Of a stretch of 64,000 bases of DNA, positions 43,069-51,358 are shown one piece after another (position 1 is the first letter of the stretch; each line of letters opens with the position of its first letter). The DNA is from Oribacterium parvum ACB1 (GTDB taxonomy: Bacteria > Bacillota > Clostridia > Lachnospirales > Lachnospiraceae). Position numbers and translations under genes: made by a program. Below the pieces are notes generated by a model. It did no database searches. It saw nothing but the letters and a program-made list of their open reading frames with translations, and was not told the origin of the DNA. The stretch covers positions 1,112,501-1,176,500 of the forward strand of contig NZ_KE148312.1 in the NCBI RefSeq assembly GCF_000238055.2, written 5' to 3'.

Positions 43069-44745
43069 TTACTCCACCCTGGTGCAATACATAAAGTAGC
43101 AATGTCCACTGGAGAGATGTTGAACTCCTCGCAGGTTCGGGCGGATTAAGTAGTTATCCTTGGGAAATACCAACGGAACCATAGGCAGGTCCTTTAGGAG
43201 GAGATGCTCTGCTTTATGCAATGCTTTGGAGCGCTTCTTCCCGTCCGTTTCTTTTGTGGCGGTTTCTATGAGAGAATCATATTTATCATTATGATAATGA
43301 GCGCAGTTGTTTGGATCTTCGGAACGGAAGAGGTTCAGTAGTTGCAGAGGCTCGTCGTAGTCATAGACCCATGCAAAACGGCTAAGCTCAAAGTCTCCTG
43401 TTTTCTGGGCTTCGGAAACGGCCTTCCAGTCTCGGGTATCGATTTCCATCATAACCCCGAGCTCTTTAAATGTACTTTGCAGGTATTCCGCAATACTGTC
43501 GTTGGCTCCTCCGGCGTTGTTCAGATATTTTACCTGCGGAAATCCCACTCCGCCGGGATATCCTGCTTCCTTCATGAGTTTTTTTGCCTCTTCCAGATCC
43601 TTTTCATACTCATCAATATGGAAGGGGCTCTTATATTCTTTTAAGCTCTTTTCCATAAAGGAGCTGCCGTTAGCAGGATCGCTTACACCTTCACAGACAA
43701 GGCTTGCAGCAGGGCTCCGGTATCCTTCAAAAATAGTATCCGCGATATGCTTTTTATCAATAGCAAGAGCAAAGGCTTTCCGTATCTTCACATCATTAAA
43801 GGGAGGCTTTTCCGTATTAAAGACTATCCCGGAGGTTCCCAGGAGAGGATAAGCCTTAAAAGCGTCGGAGTTTCGGAGATTTGCCATTTCCTCAGACGGA
43901 ATACGGTTCGTAACATCCAGACTTCCCTCCAGATAGGCATTGTAAGCGAAATTATCGTCGCCCGTAAGATGGAAGACCAGCTCTTCTACCGTTACCCTAT
44001 CCGCATCGTAGTAGTAGGGATTTTTCTTTAGAGAGATATAGTCCCCGTTTACGTATTCACTCATCTGATATGCACCGTTAGAGATGTAGGAGGAAGGGTC
44101 TGTGCACCAAGATTCCCCCTTTTCCTCGATGATATCCTTCCTAAGAGGAACCAGAGCAGTGAAAGCGGCAACTTTATCAAAATAAGCAACAGGACTGTAG
44201 AGTTGAATGACCAGCGTTTTTTCATCCGTTGCCTTGACTTGGAGCGCTTCGAGATTTCCATGGCTGGCTTCTTCGTATCCGGCAACCATATTTAACATAT
44301 CGTAACTATAGGGCGCTGCCGTCTTCGGGTCTGCCAGTCTTTTAAAGGCATAAACAAAATCTTCGCTCGTGAGATCCTTTCCGTCAGACCATTTCAGTCC
44401 CTCTCTAAGAGTGAAGATCCAAGTTACCTTATCCTTGGAAACTTCCCAGCTTTCCGCCATGGCGGGAAGAATGCTTCCGTCTTCACCGTATTTTACCAGA
44501 CCTTCAAAACAGTGCATAATCATCGTTCCGCCATCTAAGGTGGAATTACGCTGCGGATCCATGGTTTCCGGCGACGGACCGATGCAGACATCGAGCTTTG
44601 CAATCGGATCCCCCTCTCCGGCGTTTAAGTTCTGTTCTCCTTCTGCCGTGGCGGAAGCCTTGCTTTTATTTTTCTTCCCGCCGCAGGATGCGAGAGAAAG
44701 AGCAATCATACTCAGGCAGAGAATCTTCGCCAGTACTTTTTTCAT
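43069..44745 (-). CDS. Orphan peptide-binding lipoprotein, OppA family (558 aa)
   Basis: A family 5 solute-binding lipoprotein with signal KKVLAKILCLSMIALS and lipobox LASC, then a Lys/Ala/Glu linker. The domain start (PETMDPQRNSTLDGG, FEGLVKYGEDGSILPAMAESW) and the phrase KWSDGKDLTSEDFVYAFKRL are typical of OppA/MppA proteins binding oligopeptides. The length is classic for OppA, unlike the 769-residue OppA at 16860. No permease or ATPase gene adjoins it, so it may feed the opp permease or another transporter. AGGAGGT lies before the ATG. It faces the GH109-like gene tail to tail with 5 bases between stops and no space for a terminator. Confidence 0.9.
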   Translation of the reverse strand: MKKVLAKILCLSMIALSLASCGGKKNKSKASATAEGEQNLNAGEGDPIAKLDVCIGPSPETMDPQRNSTLDGGTMIMHCFEGLVKYGEDGSILPAMAESWEVSKDKVTWIFTLREGLKWSDGKDLTSEDFVYAFKRLADPKTAAPYSYDMLNMVAGYEEASHGNLEALQVKATDEKTLVIQLYSPVAYFDKVAAFTALVPLRKDIIEEKGESWCTDPSSYISNGAYQMSEYVNGDYISLKKNPYYYDADRVTVEELVFHLTGDDNFAYNAYLEGSLDVTNRIPSEEMANLRNSDAFKAYPLLGTSGIVFNTEKPPFNDVKIRKAFALAIDKKHIADTIFEGYRSPAASLVCEGVSDPANGSSFMEKSLKEYKSPFHIDEYEKDLEEAKKLMKEAGYPGGVGFPQVKYLNNAGGANDSIAEYLQSTFKELGVMMEIDTRDWKAVSEAQKTGDFELSRFAWVYDYDEPLQLLNLFRSEDPNNCAHYHNDKYDSLIETATKETDGKKRSKALHKAEHLLLKDLPMVPLVFPKDNYLIRPNLRGVQHLSSGHCYFMYCTRVE

Positions 44746-44918
44746 ATAAACCTCCTTGTATCGTTTCCTTCCTTATAAAAATGCAAAGATGATTTCCTGA
44801 TAAGAATTGTAGCGGTATTTCCTTAGACGCTGTATAATCGCTAAGGATGTACTACCAATTTCGGCGAAAAATCACAAAATAATTATATGAAATTAAAGAA
44901 GAATGAAGGTTTATACGG

Positions 44919-45788
44919 ATGAGAGAAGAGGAGAATCAAGAGAAGAGCAGAAATCGCATAAAAGGAATCCTCTCTATTATTCTTTCCGCTGCCGGTTTTG
45001 CAGGAATGGGATTTTTCGTAAAGATGGCAGGAAACGTGCCGGTTATGGAAAAAGCCATGTTTAGAAATGCGGTAGCCGCGATAATCGCGCTCCTTATGAT
45101 GAAACAGGGCAGGGTGTCCTTTTATGTAGAAAAGGAAAACAGGAGCAGTCTCTTCCTGCGTTGCTTCTTTGGAACGAGCGGTTTGCTTTGTAATTTCTGG
45201 GCACTTTCCTATCTTAAGCTGGGAGATGCCAGTATACTACAGAAAATGGCTCCGTTTTTTTCCATTATTATGTCCATCTTCATATTAGGAGAGAGGCCGA
45301 ATAAGATTGCGATTCTTTCCGTAATCCTTGCCCTGTGCGGTGCGGCCTTTGTGGTAAAACCCGGTCAGGGGCTTCTCGGGATTCCGGCTTTGATAGGACT
45401 TCTTGGCGGATTTTGTGCCGGAACGGCATACACCTTTGTGCGAAGATTGGGCTTAAGAGGAGTCAAGGGACCGCAGATTGTTTTTTATTTTTCGCTTTTC
45501 TCTCTCATTGCGGTTTTGCCCTTTTGCATACTGCAAGGTAGGGCTATGAGCGGAAGAGAGCTTCTTTTTTTACTGGGCGCCGGAATATGTGCCGCTATGG
45601 GGCAGATTTTTGTTACGAAAGCTTATGCCTATGCCCCGGCAAAGGAAATCTCGGTCTATGATTATAGTCAGGTACTCTTTTCCGCCCTTTTGGGATTTTT
45701 TATCCTGCAGGAAGTACCGGACCTTTTCAGCTTTATCGGCTATGCCCTAATTTTTGGCGTTGCCCTTTGGAAGTGGAAAAAGGGATAG
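44919..45788 (+). CDS. EamA/DMT family transporter (289 aa)
   Basis: Ten hydrophobic segments arranged as two tandem EamA repeats (about residues 12-135 and 148-287). Family signs are the LKLGDASILQKMAPFFS segment, which is the conserved end of repeat one, and AKEISVYDYSQVLFSALLGF plus LQEVPDLFSFIGYALI of repeat two. Such proteins export or import metabolites and amino acids; the substrate cannot be told. No strong ribosome site is seen before ATG 44919 (GAAGG about 13 bases away). It probably shares a transcript with the nitroreductase-like gene 40 bases downstream. Confidence 0.85.
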   Translation: MREEENQEKSRNRIKGILSIILSAAGFAGMGFFVKMAGNVPVMEKAMFRNAVAAIIALLMMKQGRVSFYVEKENRSSLFLRCFFGTSGLLCNFWALSYLKLGDASILQKMAPFFSIIMSIFILGERPNKIAILSVILALCGAAFVVKPGQGLLGIPALIGLLGGFCAGTAYTFVRRLGLRGVKGPQIVFYFSLFSLIAVLPFCILQGRAMSGRELLFLLGAGICAAMGQIFVTKAYAYAPAKEISVYDYSQVLFSALLGFFILQEVPDLFSFIGYALIFGVALWKWKKG

Positions 45789-45827
45789 GGAAGAAATACA
45801 ATACAGCATGTACTATGAGGAAGTAAA

Positions 45828-46634
45828 ATGAAGGAAGTAAAACAGAATCAATTAAACGAAGTAAAACAGAATCAATTAAATGAAGTGAAACAGAATCAAT
45901 TAAATGAAGTGAAACAGAATTTAATGAATGAAACGATACAGAAGAGGAAATCGAGGCGCGTATTTTCTAAAAAACAACTGAGTGAAGCGCTTTTACAAAA
46001 GATAGAAGAAAAAATCAGAAAGATTGATGTAAAGTATGATGTCAATATTGAACTCATAGAAGACGGAAGTAAAGCCTTTGCAAGCTTTGGAAAGAGCTAC
46101 GGGCTGTTTAAAAATGTGCGGAGTCTTATCCTATTGAAAGGGAATCCGGGAATGCGCCACTTTCGGGAGAAAATGGGCTATTATGGAGAAAAGCTTCTTC
46201 TTTTCGCGGAGAGCTTGGGCCTCGATACCTGCTGGGTGGGCGGAACCTTCGACCGGGAAAGCTTCTCTTATCCAGAGGAAGAGCATATACAGGCTGTGAT
46301 TCTACTCGGCTATGCCGGAGACGGAGGAATTCGGGAAAAACTTCTCTCATCCCTTCTTCATAAGAAGAAACCCTGGGAAGCCTGTATAGAAGGAGACAGC
46401 CCCTATCCGAAGTGGGTAAAAGAGGGAATGGAGGCGGTTGCTCTTGCGCCGAGTGCCTTAAACAAACAAAAGCCCTTCTTTCATTATCATAATGGAATCT
46501 TGACTGCGACAGTGAAAAATGACTTTGAGATGGATATGGTGGATTTAGGCATTGCCAAGCTGCACTTTGAGCTTGGTGTGGGAAGCGGACACTTTGTTCT
46601 GGGAAACGGTGCAGAGTTCGCTCCGGAGGGCTGA
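45828..46634 (+). CDS. Nitroreductase-family protein with N-terminal repeat (268 aa)
   Basis: The body resembles the putative TM nitroreductase family (FMN-binding fold): KRKSRRVFSKKQLSEALLQ at the start, GYYGEKLLLFAESLGLDTCWVGG in the middle, and EAVALAPSALNKQPFF-like sequence near residue 210, followed by a C-terminal nucleotide-contact region. The N-terminal 34 residues are an eight-residue repeat (EVKQNQLN) encoded by four tandem 24-bp units. A normal family start would be near MNETIQKRKS (45924), but ATG 45828 has GAGGAAG upstream, and 45924 has none. The enzyme substrate is unknown. The repeat is in frame, so changes in copy number would change only the tail length. Confidence 0.8.
   Translation: MKEVKQNQLNEVKQNQLNEVKQNQLNEVKQNLMNETIQKRKSRRVFSKKQLSEALLQKIEEKIRKIDVKYDVNIELIEDGSKAFASFGKSYGLFKNVRSLILLKGNPGMRHFREKMGYYGEKLLLFAESLGLDTCWVGGTFDRESFSYPEEEHIQAVILLGYAGDGGIREKLLSSLLHKKKPWEACIEGDSPYPKWVKEGMEAVALAPSALNKQKPFFHYHNGILTATVKNDFEMDMVDLGIAKLHFELGVGSGHFVLGNGAEFAPEG
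45834..45929 (+). repeat. 24-bp coding tandem repeat, four units
   Basis: Units start at 45834, 45858, 45882 and 45906. The first three differ by one or two bases; the fourth has several changes. Each encodes EVKQNQLN or a variant. Confidence 0.9.
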
Positions 46635-46935
46635 TAGCATCATAAAAGACAGCAAAAAGAGCCGAAGCGAATGAAGTCTTACAAAATTTGTCAAGGATTT
46701 TATATTGTTTTTATAATTATTTTTTATTTTTTTCTTGCTTTTCTCTATCCAAGTAGTATGATTAAGCTCGTTGTGTGAAAAGGCAACTTAATTGTACACA
46801 ATTCAGTAGGGGTTGTTCAGAAGGATTTGAGGACTCCGGAAATCGAGAGAAATGAACGTATTACACTTCATAGTGCGAAGAGGAAAAAGAGTAGCGCTGC
46901 TATGAAGGAGAATTCATGAAAAAGGGAGAATACAA
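46635..46935 (+). other. Leader region of the surface protein gene
   Basis: A 301-bp intergenic region with a good promoter at 46688-46717, a roughly 210-base leader, and two short ORFs coupled to the main gene by ATGA overlaps: 46902-46919 (MKENS) and 46916-46939 (MKKGEYK). AAGGAG (46905-46910) lies within the first and serves the second. No other gene or terminator was seen. Confidence 0.6.
46688..46717 (+). promoter_or_regulatory. Promoter upstream of the surface protein gene
   Basis: TTGTCA (46688-46693), 18 bases, perfect TATAAT (46712-46717), in AT-rich sequence. It lies 218 bases before the start codon at 46936, leaving a long leader. Confidence 0.55.
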
Positions 46936-48570
46936 ATGAGAAAGAAGAATCTTAGTGTAAAAGTAGCGGCACTTGCAATGTCCGGAACCCTTGCTATGGC
47001 TCCGATGACCGTTAGAGCAGAAGAAGCCGCAGTAGCACCTGCAACAACAAGTACAGAGACAACGGAAACAACAAATTCGACTGCAGCAAACACGGCAGCA
47101 GCAGAAAGCAGCGCAACTGTAAGCGGAACAACTGAAAGCGGTACAGGAGCTACTGCGGGTACGACAACTGCACCGGCACCGGTAACCGTGGAGGAGACGC
47201 CTGTAGATTCGAGTACGACAGTACCGAATAATGTGAATACCGTTGTTTCTGATGATGATAAGCAAGGAACAGATATCGGCCTTCAAATTCGTAATCGAAA
47301 GCTGGAAGCAAAGATATCCGCTTCGGATGCTAACGAAAATGGCGAGGACCCAATTTCCGGAAAGAATCCGTCTTTAAATGTAATTCCTGACATTGCTAAT
47401 TTAAAAAATAAAGATGTTGTAATGCAAGGAGATCTTTCCATTGCAAAGGACGGAAGTACGGACTATGATACAACCACTACAGATCTTTATGAAGTTAATA
47501 AAGAGGATACTTACTCTTTAAAGGCGAAATTGGATGTGAATGCAGTAAACAACGCAATTAATGCATCTGCAAAATTTCATCCTCTTATGCCCTATGTGAA
47601 TGTAGACAAGATGGAAACAGGGCTTCGTGCAAAATTTGAGATGGCAAACAATCTTGATGGAAGCTTCCATCTTCCGACGGACCTTGAGGATGCCAAGAAG
47701 CATTATGAGTTAAAATCTGACGATGGTAATCCTATGATTTATCGCATTAACTATGGCAATTCCAATTTTGCAAAGGACAAGGTTGAACTCGCTATGGATT
47801 TGGATTTGAGCAAATATCCCAATCCGCAGGACCAGATCAGTACCTTTGGAAGCCTAAACAACCTGATTAACAACTCCGCTAAAAAGATTCAGCTCATTAT
47901 GAAGGGGATTAAGTTTAATTCCGCATCCGCTAATGCAGAAGTAAACGAGACGCCTACGGAAAAGACCACAACTGCAGAGGGAGCAATCCGCGGAACCTTA
48001 GTGGGCTATATGAAGGCGGATGTAAGCTTCTTAGGGATAAGTGGTAAAGCCTCCTATACTTGGGGCGCTATTCAGAATGCTGATGGCCGTGATTTTGTAG
48101 TAGGTCGTGATAGAGTTGCAGGCGCAAAAAACGGCATTAACACCGTGGATCTTACTGTAAAGATGACGACAACAGAGAATAAGGTACAACCGGTTAATCC
48201 CGTACAGCCTGTTAACCCGGGCAATGGAGGAAACGGCGGTAACGGTGGCAATGGCGGAAATGGTGGTGGAGACAGAACCCCGATTATTCCAACCGTGACT
48301 CCTGTTGTAACACCGAATGAGAATACTCCTGCTGATCCGGGACAGGTTCTTGGTGTAGACCGTCCGGTTTCGGTTGACAATGCAGTAAGCGTTGAGGAGA
48401 AAAAGGGAGAGGTGCTTGGTGCAACTCGTCCGAGTACTAAGGCAGTAGCTACCCGTGCAACGGTTTCTACAGGAGACAACAATTACTCCGCTCTTTGGGC
48501 TTCCCTTTTCGGATTGTCCTTAGCATCTCTTGCAGGATTTGTAGTACTTCGTAAGAAGGAGCAGAACTAA
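46936..48570 (+). CDS. Sortase-type cell surface protein (544 aa)
   Basis: An exported, probably wall-anchored protein of unknown function. Signal peptide: residues 1-29 (ending MTVRAEEAA). A Thr/Ala/Ser/Glu-rich stalk follows to about residue 95, then a globular region of about 310 residues with no family I recognise, then a Pro/Gly spacer (QPVNPVQPVNPGN, then GGN repeats) from about 418. Near the C-terminus two VLG-x-xRP motifs (VLGVDRP, VLGATRP) precede TGDNN, a hydrophobic helix (about 515-535) and a KKEQN tail, the layout of clostridial TGD-type sorting signals. GGGAG precedes the ATG. Codon use suggests high expression. A strong terminator follows. Confidence 0.85.
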   Translation: MRKKNLSVKVAALAMSGTLAMAPMTVRAEEAAVAPATTSTETTETTNSTAANTAAAESSATVSGTTESGTGATAGTTTAPAPVTVEETPVDSSTTVPNNVNTVVSDDDKQGTDIGLQIRNRKLEAKISASDANENGEDPISGKNPSLNVIPDIANLKNKDVVMQGDLSIAKDGSTDYDTTTTDLYEVNKEDTYSLKAKLDVNAVNNAINASAKFHPLMPYVNVDKMETGLRAKFEMANNLDGSFHLPTDLEDAKKHYELKSDDGNPMIYRINYGNSNFAKDKVELAMDLDLSKYPNPQDQISTFGSLNNLINNSAKKIQLIMKGIKFNSASANAEVNETPTEKTTTAEGAIRGTLVGYMKADVSFLGISGKASYTWGAIQNADGRDFVVGRDRVAGAKNGINTVDLTVKMTTTENKVQPVNPVQPVNPGNGGNGGNGGNGGNGGGDRTPIIPTVTPVVTPNENTPADPGQVLGVDRPVSVDNAVSVEEKKGEVLGATRPSTKAVATRATVSTGDNNYSALWASLFGLSLASLAGFVVLRKKEQN

Positions 48571-48604
48571 AAAATGGAGTTTCTTTAAGAAAAATAACTC
48601 TTAT

Positions 48605-48643
48605 AAAAAAGCTTGTCTGTTTGATGCGGACAAGCTTTTTAAT
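48605..48643. terminator. Terminator of the surface protein gene
   Basis: AAAAAGCTTGTC pairs with GACAAGCTTTTT around TGTTTGATGCG, with A-run before and T-run after. It lies 35 bases after the stop codon. Confidence 0.9.
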
Positions 48644-48692
48644 TATTAAAGAGTAACACTTATGAATCGTAGGCTATCGCATATCTTACAAA

Positions 48693-48892
48693 AAAGGCTG
48701 TAAAAAAATTAGAGCTGACGTATTTATTGCTGTGCCGACCTTTTGAGGGGTAATCTGAGCCCGTGGGTACTTGCGAAAAACAAATGAAATGCAGTTTTTC
48801 GCTTAGTATCCCCTACGTGGCGAGGTTAGCGAGAGCGTGCCCCGAGAAGGGTCGACACAGCATAAATCAGTTTTGATTTTTTATAGCCTTTT
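48693..48892 (+). repeat. Palindromic intergenic element, copy 3 (shortened, 200 bp)
   Basis: The ends (AAGGCTGTAAAAAAATT and ATTTTTTATAGCCTT) match the terminal repeats of copies 1 and 2, and the core (TCTGAGCCCGTGGGTACTTG, GCGAAAAAC/GTTTTTCGC, TAGCGAGAGCGTGCCCC) is conserved. The middle block of hairpins is missing. The long arms have a different sequence: TGCTGTGCCGACC (48728-48740) pairs with GGGTCGACACAGCA (48849-48862) instead of the GCAATATAGGTCTGAA arms of the others. It lies between the surface protein terminator and the end of the convergent chemoreceptor gene. Confidence 0.82.
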
Positions 48893-48931
48893 TTGTATGT
48901 ATAGAAATAAGCCCTTCAGATTACATAAGCT

Positions 48932-51148
48932 CTATCTGAGTTCTCTATCCTTCTCTTTCAAACTGAACTTTCCGACAAGACCATTCATTTTTTCAGACTG
49001 TTTGGAGAGCTCCTTTGAGGCTGCGGCAGATTCTTCTGCAGTTTCCGTGTTGCTCTGTACGACAGAGGAAATGCGGTTTAAGCCCTCATTTAACTGATCA
49101 ATGCCCTTTGCTTCTTTTTCCGAGGCAAGGGATATAGAGGAAATGATATTGTTGATTTTTTGTGATTGCCCGGAAACGATAGACAAAGATTCCTTCGTTT
49201 CTTCGGAAATCCGTGCTCCCTTGTTAACGGCATCAATCGTTTCCTCAATCAGAAAGGCAGTATTTTTGGCGGCCTTTGCCGATCTTTGCGCTAAATTTCC
49301 AACCTCATCCGCAACGACGGCAAAGCCCTTTCCCGCTATCCCCGCTTTTGCCGCTTCGATTGCGGCATTTAGAGATAAGATATTGGTTTGAAATGCAATA
49401 TCGTCAATGGTTTTGATGATCTTATGGATTTCATGTGATTTTTCCGTAATATCCAGCATAGCAGAGTTCATTTCTTCCATTTTTTCATTGCTGTTTCCGA
49501 CCGCTTTCTCTGCTTCCTGCGAAAGACTAAGTGCGTTTAAGGTCATTTCTGCCGTTTCTTTTATGTTTATGGACATATCGTTCATGGTCAGGCTCAGTTC
49601 TTGAACGGCATTTGCCTGATTGGAAGCGCCTGTAGAAAGGGAGTCGGCAAAGGTATTTACCTTACCGGCAGCGGTATTGACCGAGAAAGAGCTCCCCTTG
49701 ATTTCGCCCATAGTGCCGTTTAAATCGGCTAAGATGTCCTGCAGGTTTTGCAATATGGGTGCATATTCTCCGATATAGAGCTCTGTATTCCGAAAGTCCT
49801 CGGAGAGATTTCCTCTTGCAATCTGAGAAAGCTTTTCCGATAAGTCTTGAATGATGCTTTGTATTCTTTCCACTACCTTCTCTATACTTAGGAAAATGCT
49901 TCCGATCTCGTCCTGATAGGGATAGTGTATATCATGGGAAAAATCTCCCTGCGCAAGGGAGTCTCCTGCAAGTACAATTTTCTGTAGAGGAGCCAGACTC
50001 TTTCGAATAAAGAAATAGCCGGCAAAAACCAAGACAAGGATTCCCAAAAGGGCGAGAGGGACGGCAACCATAACCATACTGGAAATGGCAGAGGTATATT
50101 CTTTTTCGGAAACAGCGATAGAAACCCACCAGGTTACGCCCTCCACCCGAATCGGTCTTGCATTGTATTGAATCAACTCTCCTTTTGCATTTCGAATATA
50201 GGTAGAGAAGGCTTCATTTTTGGCAAATAGGGATTCTAAAAGTTTTGCGCTCTTCTCCGGAAGGACCTCCTGTATGGTTTTTTCATTTTCTTCCTCGTTC
50301 ATGCTGTACATGATTCGTCCACTCGTATCGATGACACTGCTGTAAAGGGTTTTAAAACGCTGATCCTCCTGTTTTACGATACCGAAGGCGGATGTGTCCA
50401 TGTCCAGGATGACCACACCTTTAAACTCATCTGCATAGAATATGGGAACAACTACGGACACAACATATTCGTTCGTGCCGTAGTTCGGGTAGGCGTTCGT
50501 GAGTACCAGCCCCTTATTTTCCCGGGCACGGATATAGTAGTCCTGATCCTTGTAGTTGACATAGGCGGCATTTGTGACTTCTCGCTTCTCGACCTGCTCC
50601 CTTGTCATATAGGGGGCATATTCTTGTACGCCCTTATAAAAAGCTTCCGGCTCCAAAAATACTCCTGCACCGAGGAGTGCTTCGTTATTCTTGATTGCGG
50701 AATACAGAGAATCCAGAATGGTGGTTTCCGCATTATATCGACTTGCAGGAATGGCAGTACTGATAATGCGGGAATGAAACATGGTGCCGCTCATATCCTC
50801 TGTTTCCAAGAGCTTTCCATAGTCGTCATAGATGGTCCATGGATTTGCGGGAATTCCGCCGGGGAGATCGTTTTGCTCAAAAATATACATCATCCCCTCT
50901 TTGATGGTGTTTCCTATGGTTTCTTCCCGGGTAACGACATTTTCCAGATCGGCAATGCCCAGACTGATCTTATCGTTCATATTGCCAAGCAGGGATTGGT
51001 AGAGAGCATTTTTTCCCATATAGATAATGGAAATGCTGATGGCGGACAGAACAAGAATGCTTAATATACCGGTCATGATAGACATCCGGGAGCTTAACTT
51101 CATCTTTTTCCAGCGGAAAATCGGCTTGCTGTCTGCTTTATTCTTCAT
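48932..51148 (-). CDS. Methyl-accepting chemotaxis protein with dCache-like sensor (738 aa)
   Basis: A second complete chemoreceptor, paralogous to the one at 812-3031. TM1 is about residues 22-46, the extracytoplasmic sensor about 47-360 ([32 protein letters not shown]), TM2 about 362-388, then HAMP and the signalling coiled coil with its tip ([23 protein letters not shown]) near residues 580-605. The tip and flanks are nearly identical to the other receptor, whereas the sensor differs, so ligands probably differ. ATG 51148 is preceded by GAGAGGAAG. A flagellar-type sigma promoter may lie at 51191-51218. Confidence 0.93.
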   Translation of the reverse strand: MKNKADSKPIFRWKKMKLSSRMSIMTGILSILVLSAISISIIYMGKNALYQSLLGNMNDKISLGIADLENVVTREETIGNTIKEGMMYIFEQNDLPGGIPANPWTIYDDYGKLLETEDMSGTMFHSRIISTAIPASRYNAETTILDSLYSAIKNNEALLGAGVFLEPEAFYKGVQEYAPYMTREQVEKREVTNAAYVNYKDQDYYIRARENKGLVLTNAYPNYGTNEYVVSVVVPIFYADEFKGVVILDMDTSAFGIVKQEDQRFKTLYSSVIDTSGRIMYSMNEEENEKTIQEVLPEKSAKLLESLFAKNEAFSTYIRNAKGELIQYNARPIRVEGVTWWVSIAVSEKEYTSAISSMVMVAVPLALLGILVLVFAGYFFIRKSLAPLQKIVLAGDSLAQGDFSHDIHYPYQDEIGSIFLSIEKVVERIQSIIQDLSEKLSQIARGNLSEDFRNTELYIGEYAPILQNLQDILADLNGTMGEIKGSSFSVNTAAGKVNTFADSLSTGASNQANAVQELSLTMNDMSINIKETAEMTLNALSLSQEAEKAVGNSNEKMEEMNSAMLDITEKSHEIHKIIKTIDDIAFQTNILSLNAAIEAAKAGIAGKGFAVVADEVGNLAQRSAKAAKNTAFLIEETIDAVNKGARISEETKESLSIVSGQSQKINNIISSISLASEKEAKGIDQLNEGLNRISSVVQSNTETAEESAAASKELSKQSEKMNGLVGKFSLKEKDRELR

Positions 51149-51190
51149 TTTTAACTTCCTCTCACACGAACAAAATCTGAATGCTTATTT

Positions 51191-51218
51191 ATATCGTCCG
51201 AGAAAAGGGAGATTATTA
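51191..51218 (-). promoter_or_regulatory. Candidate SigD (sigma-28 type) promoter of the chemoreceptor gene
   Basis: On the minus strand, TAAT (51218-51215), 16 bases, then GACGATAT (51198-51191), close to the TAAA-N15-GCCGATAT consensus known for flagellar genes. It lies about 43 bases upstream of the start codon. Confidence 0.45.
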
Positions 51219-51358
51219 AAAATAAGTCCAACCGGAAGATAAAATATAGAAAAGAAAGAATAAAAAATATTTATCAAGAAAATGAGAACTGTGACTTTTG
51301 CAACACTACTGTGTTTGGCTTCATGTTACAGTATCCTTGCAAGAAGAAAGGAGGGAAG

